Assembly: GCA_002383375.1 (NCBI GenBank)
Contig: DFYR01000048.1
Coordinates: 10,262 to 23,698, forward strand
Direction: 5' to 3'
DNA length: 13,437 nucleotides
Origin: Spirochaetaceae bacterium UBA4077
GTDB taxonomy: Bacteria > Spirochaetota > Spirochaetia > Treponematales > Rectinemataceae
The notes under the pieces are model-generated. The model was given only the letters and a program-made list of their open reading frames with translations. It was not told the DNA's origin and made no database searches. The position numbers were made by a program, and so were the translations under genes. Of this stretch, positions 7,122 to 13,437 are shown piece after piece (the stretch's first letter is position 1; each line of letters starts with the position of its first letter).

Positions 7122-7148
7122 CAATGCTATATGAAGAAGGAGATCCTT

Positions 7149-8171
7149 ATGGACAAAGCGCCGCTGGATTGGGGCAAACTATCCTTTTCCTACATGAAGA
7201 CCGACTATCGCTATATTTCCCGCTGGAAGGACGGCTCCTGGGATGAAGGACGCCTCGTCACCGACAACCAGTTGTCGATTTCCGAGGGTTCAACGGCCCT
7301 GCACTACGGCCAGCAGTGCTTTGAGGGCTTAAAAGCCTATTCCCGCAAGGACGGGCACATCCAGCTTTTCCGGCCCGACCGCAACGCCACCCGCATGCAA
7401 GCGACCTGCGACCGGATACTCATGCCTCACGTGCCCACCGAAAAGTTCATCGACGCCTGCGACCAGGTGGTCAAGGCTAACTGGAAATGGGTTCCTCCCT
7501 ACGGTTACGGCGCCACGCTCTACCTTCGCCCCTTCCTCATCGGGGTGGGGGACAATATCGGTGTGAGCCCTGCCAGGGAATATATATTCTCGGTCTTCTG
7601 CATGCCCGTTGGACCCTACTTCAAAGGAGGCATGGCGCCGGTCAACTTCATGGTCTCGGAGTACGACCGGGCTGCGCCCAACGGCACCGGGGCGGCCAAG
7701 GTGGGCGGCAACTACGCGGGCAGCCTTTTGCCCCACCAGATCGCCGCCAAGGCCGGTTTCGCCGACTGCATCTATCTCGACCCGGCAACCCACACGAAGA
7801 TCGAGGAAGTGGGCGCGGCTAACTTCTTCGGCATCACCAAGGACGGCGCCTTCGTCACTCCCGCATCGCCTTCAATCCTGCCCTCGATAACCAAGTATTC
7901 ACTGCTCTACCTCGCGGGCAATCATTTCCACATGAAGACCGAGGAGCGGGACTGCTACATCGACAAGATCGACGAGTTCGCCGAAGCAGGCGCCTGCGGC
8001 ACCGCCGCGGTCATAACGCCCATCGGCGGCATCTACCACAAGGGCAAGCTCCATGTCTTCCATTCCGAAACCGAGGTGGGGCCTGTCACCAAGAAGCTGT
8101 ACGACACCCTCGTCGGCATCCAGTACGGCGACATCGAAGGCCCCGAAGGCTGGATACACCTCGTCGACTGA
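7149..8171 (+). CDS. ilvE: Branched-chain amino-acid aminotransferase
   Basis: This 340-residue PLP fold-type IV transaminase interconverts Leu, Ile and Val with their 2-oxo acids, using glutamate/2-oxoglutarate. It belongs to the longer BCAT type shared with eukaryotes. Visible family marks are ALHYGQQCFEGLKAY (50-64), LYLRPFLIG (124-132), the PLP lysine in GTGAAKVGGNYAGS (Lys184), IEEVGAANFF (218-227), TPASPSILPSIT (237-248) and GTAAVITPIGG (284-294). The ATG at 7149 is chosen because AAGGAG (7137-7142) lies 6 nt upstream. An in-frame ATG at 7131 would put that site inside the coding sequence. The gene stands alone, with its own predicted promoter and structured leader. It is GC-rich like the housekeeping genes of the window, and no other ilv/leu gene is seen nearby. 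Confidence 0.95.
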   Translation: MDKAPLDWGKLSFSYMKTDYRYISRWKDGSWDEGRLVTDNQLSISEGSTALHYGQQCFEGLKAYSRKDGHIQLFRPDRNATRMQATCDRILMPHVPTEKFIDACDQVVKANWKWVPPYGYGATLYLRPFLIGVGDNIGVSPAREYIFSVFCMPVGPYFKGGMAPVNFMVSEYDRAAPNGTGAAKVGGNYAGSLLPHQIAAKAGFADCIYLDPATHTKIEEVGAANFFGITKDGAFVTPASPSILPSITKYSLLYLAGNHFHMKTEERDCYIDKIDEFAEAGACGTAAVITPIGGIYHKGKLHVFHSETEVGPVTKKLYDTLVGIQYGDIEGPEGWIHLVD

Positions 8172-8181
8172 CGCATCCTGA

Positions 8182-8206
8182 CGGGCTTCAGACTTCCTGG
8201 AGCCCG
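8182..8206 (+). terminator. Hairpin after ilvE (terminator-like, no T-run)
   Basis: CGGGCTTCAG (8182-8191) pairs with CTGGAGCCCG (8197-8206) as a 10-bp stem with one G-T pair and a 5-nt loop, 10 nt after the ilvE stop. A strong stem at this position suggests transcript-end processing or termination, but no U-tract follows. A second small hairpin GACAGA-TT-TCTGTC lies at 8229-8242. Confidence 0.4.
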
Positions 8207-8286
8207 CCACACTCTCTCGAAACTGCCTGACAGATTTCTGTCGAGATAGATTAGAACTCATTGATGATTTTGATTTCTCAATTATA

Positions 8287-8304
8287 AAGTTGACAAAAGT
8301 TGAC
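8287..8304 (+). promoter_or_regulatory. Tandem repeat over the -35 of the XRE-ImmA promoter (candidate operator)
   Basis: AAGTTGAC occurs at 8287-8294 and again at 8297-8304, a 10-bp period that puts both copies on one face of the DNA. The first copy overlaps the -35 TTGACA, which suits a binding site for the gene's own XRE helix-turn-helix protein. Self-binding is inferred. Confidence 0.4.
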
Positions 8305-8319
8305 GAGCCGCATTATACT
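8290..8319 (+). promoter_or_regulatory. Promoter of the XRE-ImmA/PIN operon, predicted leaderless
   Basis: TTGACA (8290-8295), an 18-bp spacer and TATACT (8314-8319) make a strong promoter. The ATG at 8328 begins 9 bp after the -10, about where transcription should start. No Shine-Dalgarno is present. Confidence 0.7.
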
Positions 8320-8327
8320 TGCAGCAT

Positions 8328-9452
8328 ATGGCAGACAGAAAACTAAATCTTGTGACGCTCAAGGCCCGCATGGGAGAATTGGGCTTAAGCGCATCCAATG
8401 TGGCTAAAAATCTAGGTGTTTCCAGGACAATCGTATCTGAATGGATAAACGGGAAAAAAATACCGCGCCCTCGCTTGCTTTTCGATTTGGGAACATTGCT
8501 CGATCTTAAAGTCTCTGAAATAGTGATGCCCGATTTAGTCACTGAGCCTATTGTGGCGTATAGGAAACGAAGCAATAGCAAGCCTGATTTAGCCGAAGCC
8601 ATGGAAATGGGAAAAGCTCTCGAGCATCTCGTCGATTATCTTCCGTTCAATAAGCTTCAATCACCACCTGGACTCCTCGATCCAAGCAATAGCAATGATT
8701 ATATCGAAAGCGCCGCGGACGAAATCAGGAAGACCCTGGACGGCGACGGGCTCGTCATCGATGTGGAAGCACTCGTGAAGAGTTGTCGGGAGTTGAAAAT
8801 CGTCCTTGTGCCGGTCTTATGGGGCGAAAAGGATCGCAAGTACAATGCCTTGAGTATATATCTTCCAACGTCTCGGACAAATTGGGTTTTCCTAAACCTG
8901 GATGTAAAACCCATGGATTTCAAGTTCTGGATTCTCCACGAGATGATCCATGCGATGGTGCGGGGCGCATTTCCCAAGAATAGCGAAGAAGAACAGTTCT
9001 GCGACGCTCTAGCGGGAGCCATTCTCGTTCCCGTTGATTATGCAGAGAAATTGCTGGATCAAACGCTTCTGGTTATCAATACTGATGATAGATTCAAGCC
9101 TCTGCTGAACGCATCACGATTGCTGATTGTCTCGCCCATCACCATTGCTCATCGTGTTGACGCGATAGCGAAGTCCAGGGGAATAACCCCTCCCTTTGGA
9201 AATACAGTATTCTCCGTCTGTGAGAATTTTAATAAAGAATTCGGCCTCGTCAGCGAAGAATATTTTGAAACCTTGCCTCCTTCCGCCGAAGATTTGATAC
9301 GCGTCAGCGAGGCAAAATTCGGTACATACGCATATAAAGCGCTTGGGAACTATCTGAGAGACACAGGGGCATCCGAAGGGGCAGTAGCCGCCATGCTGGG
9401 ACTATCTGCGGTGGACGCAAAGGCGGTGTACCGTGCCCTCGTCGGTAACTGA
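8328..9452 (+). CDS. XRE-family HTH plus ImmA/IrrE-type metallopeptidase
   Basis: This 374-residue fusion has an N-terminal helix-turn-helix (about 8-68: LGLSASNVAKNLGVSRTIVS, then EWINGKKIPRP) joined to an ImmA/IrrE (DUF955) zinc peptidase. The zinc motif HEMIH is at 204-208, followed by the acidic helix EEEQFCDALAGAILVP (220-235) that supplies the third ligand in this family. Relatives cleave or sense repressors, and in mobile elements and toxin-antitoxin loci they act as the antitoxin or regulator. The ATG at 8328 (MADRKLN) is chosen because an in-frame TTG at 8319 overlaps the last base of the -10. The 3' end overlaps the PIN gene by 20 nt, so the two are co-translated. The C-terminal 60 residues (EDLIRVSEAKFG...MLGLSAVDAKAVYRALVG) match the extension often found in this type. 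Confidence 0.88.
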   Translation: MADRKLNLVTLKARMGELGLSASNVAKNLGVSRTIVSEWINGKKIPRPRLLFDLGTLLDLKVSEIVMPDLVTEPIVAYRKRSNSKPDLAEAMEMGKALEHLVDYLPFNKLQSPPGLLDPSNSNDYIESAADEIRKTLDGDGLVIDVEALVKSCRELKIVLVPVLWGEKDRKYNALSIYLPTSRTNWVFLNLDVKPMDFKFWILHEMIHAMVRGAFPKNSEEEQFCDALAGAILVPVDYAEKLLDQTLLVINTDDRFKPLLNASRLLIVSPITIAHRVDAIAKSRGITPPFGNTVFSVCENFNKEFGLVSEEYFETLPPSAEDLIRVSEAKFGTYAYKALGNYLRDTGASEGAVAAMLGLSAVDAKAVYRALVGN

Positions 9453-10044
9453 ACGGGAATTCTACCTGGATACAAACGCATACCTCAGACTCGCCGATAT
9501 GCTGCACCCATTGCTGAAGCTCACTTTTGGCCAGCCTCAAGCACGTCTCCGAACAATACCGGATGTCCACGATGAGTTTAAGCGCAGCATTCGCTTGCAG
9601 ACGCACTTCAGCTGGGCGATGGACCAGAAGTTTTGCGAGGACAGAAAAGCGAGCTTTCCTCGTATAAGTGTCGCCACGCGGAAACAGATAGTGAACGCAC
9701 GAGCCTATCTTCTCGACGAAGCGCGACGGAATGCCTTGTCTGTATCGCCGACCGATATGTTCGTGCTCGCCTATGGGCTTGTTTTGAGCCAAATCGTTAT
9801 CAGCGATGATAGAGGGATGAAGGCAGTAGCTGATATCTATGGAATTACAATGATTGGCGTGGCTGATTTCTTAGCCATGCTCTACGATGAGGGCGGAATT
9901 ACTATCGAAAAAATCAAGGATGTTGTTGACGTGATGGAACTGCGCCACGATGTGCCTAATCCAAGCTATTTCTACTTTAAGTTAGGCGAACTCTACAAGA
10001 TAGCTGAGATGAAAGTGAACGCCAAAAATGGTGTCGATCGATAA
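9433..10044 (+). CDS. PIN-domain protein, probable RNase toxin (DUF4411-like)
   Basis: This 203-residue protein shows the spaced acidic residues of PIN nucleases: FYLDTNAYL (Asp13), PDVHDEFKR (Glu48), SPTDMFVLAYG (Asp107) and VISDDRGM (Asp125/126), followed by the usual LY-type end of the domain. PIN proteins of this kind cut RNA, often tRNA or mRNA, and act as toxins. The start is GTG at 9433, 20 nt inside the XRE-ImmA gene. Starting at the next ATG would remove the first catalytic Asp. AAGG lies about 10 nt upstream. Pairing with an XRE-ImmA gene is a known arrangement for DUF4411-type PIN proteins. The C-terminal 50 residues beyond the PIN fold are not recognised. The toxin role is inferred from the pairing. 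Confidence 0.8.
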   Translation: MPSSVTEREFYLDTNAYLRLADMLHPLLKLTFGQPQARLRTIPDVHDEFKRSIRLQTHFSWAMDQKFCEDRKASFPRISVATRKQIVNARAYLLDEARRNALSVSPTDMFVLAYGLVLSQIVISDDRGMKAVADIYGITMIGVADFLAMLYDEGGITIEKIKDVVDVMELRHDVPNPSYFYFKLGELYKIAEMKVNAKNGVDR

Positions 10045-10051
10045 ATTTCAA

Positions 10052-10080
10052 TTGTAGCCTTACGAATAGTAGTGCATACT
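10052..10080 (+). promoter_or_regulatory. Possible mod promoter, predicted leaderless
   Basis: In the 43-nt gap after the PIN gene, CATACT (10075-10080, five of six matches to TATACT) lies 7 nt before the ATG at 10088. A weak TTGTAG (10052-10057) stands 17 bp upstream of it. No Shine-Dalgarno is present. The -35 is poor, so this is weaker than the other two leaderless promoters. Confidence 0.4.
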
Positions 10081-10087
10081 GTCGTAA

Positions 10088-11947
10088 ATGTCAGATAATT
10101 ATGAAAACTTGGCCAGGAATGAACTTATTGGCCTTTTGCGCTCCAGGGACCGTGCCCGCAGGCTCGGGCTCGTATGGGAGCGCGATGAAATCGAACATGA
10201 GCGCGCGTTGACCGATGATTTGCCCCTTGTCGAGCTGGATGCCACACTCTCCCGGGGTGAAGGTCCATGGCGCAACCTTCTGATAGAAGGCGACAATTTC
10301 CATGCGTTGCGCTTTTTGCGGGCGGCCTTCAAGGGTTCGATAAAATGCATCTATATCGACCCACCCTATAACACAGGCAACAAGGACTTTATATACAACG
10401 ATCACTATATGGACCCTGAAGATGGCTTTCGCCATTCCACATGGCTCGAGTTCCTGTATCGGCGACTCTCGCTCGCAAGAGACCTCCTTCGGGAGGATGG
10501 GGTGCTCCTCGTATCCATCAACGACCAGAACCGCGCCTACATGGAGCTCCTCCTCGAACAGATATGGCCGGGCGGGCGCAAGGGGAGTCTGGTATGGAGA
10601 AGCCGCATCGGGGACAACTCCGGCAAGGGCGCCAATCTCTCTGTAAATCATGAGCATGTGCTGGTATGGGCTGGTAGTGAATTCAAGTTTTGTGGTTCTA
10701 TGAAGAATTATGAGATGTATACAAGTAAGGATCTAAATGGCCCATATCGAATAAGTGATCTAACACAACCGAAGTCTTTATTGGAAAGACCTAATTCATA
10801 TTTTCCTATAAATAATCCAAAAACAGGACTCTGGTATCCTCCTAATCCTGATAGAGTATGGGCTTTCGCTTCAATAAAAAAATTAGGAGAAGGAAAAAAG
10901 ACTCGTAAAGACACTATCGAAGATCTAATAAAGCAAGGAAGAATTATATTTCCCCAAAAACCCAAATATATAATTTGGAAAAGTAAGGATGAGTTACTTG
11001 CTGATATTAGATCAGGCAAAGGGCCTAAAGATGGTAAGGGAAATCAACTTATAAGAGAAAATATTGATCTTATTCCCTTAACTTTTTGGATTAATAAGAA
11101 AGTAGGTTTTGGGGTACCCGCGTATAAACGCTATATAACTGATATGCCAGAAACTACCCAGCCTCTCTCCTCTTGGGTAAAAAGCGCCGCCGAGAAGGAT
11201 TTCGAACCGGATAAGGATGCCATTCACATCGAATCGGGTTTCACCGATGAGGGATCCAAGGAACTCAGGCGCCTGCTCGGCGATAAAGCCTTTCCTTATC
11301 CCAAACCCCCCTCCCTCATGCGCGGCCTGATTGATCAGTCCACCGGTCCCGGCGATATCGTTCTCGACTTTTTCGCCGGTTCAGGCACAACGGCTCAGGC
11401 TGTTGTGGAACTCGACAGGAAGGAAGCGGAAGCGGCCAAGAAAGAAAAAATGCCCGCTCCCGAACTCCGGCGCTTTATTCTCGTCTCTTCGACCGAAGCC
11501 ACCGCCGACGAGCCCGATAAGAATATTTGCCGGGATGTCGCCGCCCGCAGGCTTGCCGCTCTCGACATCGATTTTGCTTACCTGCGTTCAAAGGTCTCTC
11601 CTATCGGTCTCGGCGGTCTCGCGATTCCTGAAAGCGCTCTTTGGCCAAGCGTTGGCATGTTGCTTGCGCGTGAGGCTTTTCGTGAACATCCAAAATCGCC
11701 CATCGAGTGGATCGAAACGGAAGGGCGTCTCGTGGGGCTCGTGAAAGCGCTCAATGAGGCAGTGTACGCGGAAATTGAAAATCGTCCGGTTCCCAAAGGA
11801 TCGACCGTCGTGCTCGCCTCTTTTCAGCCTGGACTTCTCAAGCAGCGTTTTTCCTATAGAGACGACATGATCTTCCTGTCCTTGCCGGATGGCCTCGTGG
11901 AAGCCTTGCTTGGCCGCTCACCTCTCTATAATGGAGGCGCGGTATGA
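10088..11947 (+). CDS. mod: Type III restriction-modification methyltransferase (Mod), beta-class N6-adenine
   Basis: This 619-residue protein methylates adenine in the recognition site and, in Type III systems, also supplies sequence recognition to the restriction complex. The order is that of the beta class: catalytic motif IV DPPYNTG at 91-97 (CIYIDPPYNTGN), then the target-recognition region (about 198-357), then the AdoMet-binding motif I VLDFFAGSGTTAQAV at 425-439. The N-terminus (LLRSRDRARRLGLVWERDEI) and IEGDNFHALRFLR are typical of Mod proteins. The recognition region is strikingly AT-rich compared with the rest, so it was probably exchanged. The 3' end overlaps res by ATGA. The start lacks a Shine-Dalgarno but fits a predicted leaderless promoter. 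A phase-variation repeat tract, common in mod genes of host-adapted bacteria, is not seen. Recognition sequence unknown. Confidence 0.9.
   Translation: MSDNYENLARNELIGLLRSRDRARRLGLVWERDEIEHERALTDDLPLVELDATLSRGEGPWRNLLIEGDNFHALRFLRAAFKGSIKCIYIDPPYNTGNKDFIYNDHYMDPEDGFRHSTWLEFLYRRLSLARDLLREDGVLLVSINDQNRAYMELLLEQIWPGGRKGSLVWRSRIGDNSGKGANLSVNHEHVLVWAGSEFKFCGSMKNYEMYTSKDLNGPYRISDLTQPKSLLERPNSYFPINNPKTGLWYPPNPDRVWAFASIKKLGEGKKTRKDTIEDLIKQGRIIFPQKPKYIIWKSKDELLADIRSGKGPKDGKGNQLIRENIDLIPLTFWINKKVGFGVPAYKRYITDMPETTQPLSSWVKSAAEKDFEPDKDAIHIESGFTDEGSKELRRLLGDKAFPYPKPPSLMRGLIDQSTGPGDIVLDFFAGSGTTAQAVVELDRKEAEAAKKEKMPAPELRRFILVSSTEATADEPDKNICRDVAARRLAALDIDFAYLRSKVSPIGLGGLAIPESALWPSVGMLLAREAFREHPKSPIEWIETEGRLVGLVKALNEAVYAEIENRPVPKGSTVVLASFQPGLLKQRFSYRDDMIFLSLPDGLVEALLGRSPLYNGGAV
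10675..11115 (+). other. AT-rich target-recognition segment of mod (recombined domain)
   Basis: By direct count, bases 10681-11100 hold 135 G or C in 420 (32%). A flanking 60-bp line (10501-10560) is 58% and later mod sequence looks similar. The segment encodes about residues 197-341, rich in Lys, Ile and Asn, and lies between motif IV and motif I where the target-recognition domain of Mod sits. Reading frame and flanks are intact, so this is a precise domain swap rather than decay. Edges are approximate. Confidence 0.75.
11933..11937 (+). promoter_or_regulatory. Ribosome binding site of res inside the end of mod
   Basis: GGAGG ends 6 nt before the res ATG at 11944, and the mod TGA overlaps that ATG (ATGA). 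The pair should be translated in a coupled way, keeping Mod and Res in balance. Confidence 0.7.
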
Positions 11948-13437
11948 GCAGAACGATACTGAAGCCTTTTCAGGACCGCGTTGTCGATAATGCTTGCGCC
12001 GTTCTGGGTAAGTGTCTGGATGAGCTGGCGTCGCTGCGCCAATCCATCGACTATACAACACTTCGCCCGCGCTTGGTTCATGATATTGGATCGGTGCTGA
12101 TCGAGGCTCCCACGGGCATAGGCAAGACCTTGATGGCCGCACATACGGTAGGTCGACTTTCGGCGCAGCGACCCATGATATGGCTGTGGTTCGCCCCCTT
12201 CCAGAGCGTTGTAACGCAGACCGAAGGCGTCCTTCTGGATGAGGTGGATTCCTTGCGCCCGCGCGATCCTTACCTGGATAGGGCTGTCGAAGAACTGCGA
12301 TCGGGCGATGTCTTTCTTGCGACATGGGCGTCGGTGGCGGTGAACGACAAGGACATCCGCAAGATTCGTCGCGATTCCGAAATCGCTCCCTCCCTGGATG
12401 GGCTCATCGAATCGGCCAGGCTCAAGGGATGGTTCATCGGCGCCGTGATCGACGAGGCGCACCATACGTTCCGGGGTTCGACAAAGGCGTATGCTTTCTT
12501 CAAGGAAGTGCTTAATCCCGACGCCACAATTCTGATCACGGCGACGCCCAAGGATGCCGAGATTGAGCGATTCAGGAAATCTGTCCAGCTCGGGAATCTT
12601 CGCCGCATCACGGTGCCGAGAAGCGAAGGTGTAAAAGCGGGGATTCTCAAATATGGCATCAAAACAGCCGTTTTCAGGGCGCCGCCGACAAACGAATCGC
12701 TTCTCGATTTCAAGCGGGCGGCCTTGGGGCAGGCTGTGGGCGTGCATCGGCATCTTCTTTCGTTGCTCGAAGCGGCATCGATTCCCATGACGCCGCTTCT
12801 TCTCCTCCAAATTGATTCATCCCGCGATACCGAAGAGAGCGCAAGGAAGCTTCTTGAGGAGTTCGGTTTTCGTCCTGACCAGATCATGGTGCATACCGCC
12901 AACGAGCCTGATCCTTCGCTCAACGCGGTGCAGGCCGATGAGAAAATCCAGGTGCTTGTGTTCAAGATGGCCGTGGCACTGGGCTTTGACGCGCCTCGTG
13001 CCTTCACCCTCGTCTCGTTCCGCTCTGCGAGAGACGACGATTTTGGCCTGCAGATTGTAGGTAGGCTCATGCGCGTGGACAGGCGGCTTCAAAAAGTGGC
13101 TGATCTGCCGGAAGAATTATCGTATGGCTATGTCTTTCTCTCGGATAAGGATTCTCAGACGGGAATTATGCAGGCGGGTGATCGGATCAACAAAATAAAG
13201 GCGGAATTCGCTTCTCTCGAGACCAATGTGACCGTCGTGACCATTGATGGCTCAGGAGCTGACCTTGTAGGCGTTCAGGGAGGACAGCCTGGCTTACCGG
13301 GAATTGTACCGGCGTTGGGAACAGAGGATGAAGTCGGCGCTTTTGGCCAAGCCGGGGCAGGCGCCGAAATAAAAGGTACATCACATCCATATTACGAAAA
13401 AATTGATCTTTGGAATGGCTGGGGCTTTGACGCTACT
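11944..13437 (+). CDS. res: Type III restriction enzyme Res subunit, DEAH helicase/translocase (C-terminus outside window)
   Basis: 498 residues are visible without a stop. Superfamily 2 helicase motifs are in order: Walker A APTGIGKT (55-62), DEAH box VIDEAHH (168-174), motif III ITATP (198-202), and motif VI QIVGRLMRVDRR (370-381). The region near 330-350 (IQVLVFKMAVALGFDAP) corresponds to motif V. The protein would hydrolyse ATP to sense or move along DNA and, with Mod, cut unmethylated foreign DNA. The nuclease domain expected at the C-terminus lies beyond the window. A Gly/Ala-rich low-complexity stretch (about 443-475) may be a linker. Start at 11944 is set by GGAGG 6 nt upstream and the ATGA overlap with mod. 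Possible alternative: a nuclease-less helicase partner of Mod. Confidence 0.85.
   Translation, partial: MSRTILKPFQDRVVDNACAVLGKCLDELASLRQSIDYTTLRPRLVHDIGSVLIEAPTGIGKTLMAAHTVGRLSAQRPMIWLWFAPFQSVVTQTEGVLLDEVDSLRPRDPYLDRAVEELRSGDVFLATWASVAVNDKDIRKIRRDSEIAPSLDGLIESARLKGWFIGAVIDEAHHTFRGSTKAYAFFKEVLNPDATILITATPKDAEIERFRKSVQLGNLRRITVPRSEGVKAGILKYGIKTAVFRAPPTNESLLDFKRAALGQAVGVHRHLLSLLEAASIPMTPLLLLQIDSSRDTEESARKLLEEFGFRPDQIMVHTANEPDPSLNAVQADEKIQVLVFKMAVALGFDAPRAFTLVSFRSARDDDFGLQIVGRLMRVDRRLQKVADLPEELSYGYVFLSDKDSQTGIMQAGDRINKIKAEFASLETNVTVVTIDGSGADLVGVQGGQPGLPGIVPALGTEDEVGAFGQAGAGAEIKGTSHPYYEKIDLWNGWGFDAT

Noticed and set aside
7329..7793. 154-aa minus-strand frame inside ilvE
   Set aside because: Shadow of ilvE; no start signal or family motif.
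10088..11947. Simple-sequence repeat for phase variation in mod
   Set aside because: I looked for tandem tetranucleotide or homopolymer tracts and saw only short A runs (7 or fewer), not a typical phase-variable tract.
11926..13070. Long minus-strand frames (294 and 266 aa) across res
   Set aside because: They run opposite a helicase with all its motifs; the translations show no family features and overlap each other in different frames.

Overview
The window (13,437 bp, roughly 55-58% GC in most genes) looks like bacterial chromosome. The best lineage hint is a 1,032-residue secreted protein that combines WG (KWG) repeats, a MORN-like stretch and jelly-roll/LamG-like modules. This style is common in Spirochaetota, and a pectin-using, GC-richer spirochaete would fit. 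That assignment is an inference; there is no rRNA or tRNA gene here to anchor it.

Left part (1-5521, minus strand): an operon-like run reads right to left as WG-repeat secreted protein, LigB-type extradiol dioxygenase (YgiD/DODA family), then a pectin methylesterase (CE8) that leaves the window at base 1. Spacing is tight: 17 nt between the first two genes and an ATGA stop/start overlap between the last two. Upstream of the run lies a decayed gene (4698-5521). Its two halves look like the N- and C-terminal parts of one five-bladed-propeller glycosidase-like protein. They are in different frames, the middle is missing, and the gap holds GC-rich palindromes.

Middle (5522-8327): a divergent, leaderless AAA/DUF4143 ATPase gene starts from a perfect TTGACA-17-TATAAT promoter with a dyad directly upstream. 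It is followed by ilvE (branched-chain aminotransferase). ilvE has its own promoter and a leader of about 175 nt containing three successive near-perfect stem-loops and a 10-codon reading frame with Val, Leu and Ile codons.

Right part (8328-13437): a defence-island-like block. It starts with an XRE-HTH plus ImmA/IrrE metallopeptidase fusion overlapping a PIN-domain RNase gene (toxin-antitoxin-like pair). A Type III restriction-modification pair follows: mod (beta-class adenine methyltransferase) and res (DEAH helicase/translocase subunit, cut by the window end), joined by an ATGA overlap. The target-recognition part of mod is about 32% GC between flanks near 58%, a clear sign of domain exchange.

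A recurring theme is that three transcription-unit heads (the ATPase, the XRE-ImmA gene and mod) have a -10 element ending 7-8 nt before the ATG and no Shine-Dalgarno sequence. This predicts leaderless mRNAs. By contrast ilvE, the dioxygenase gene and res have good ribosome binding sites.
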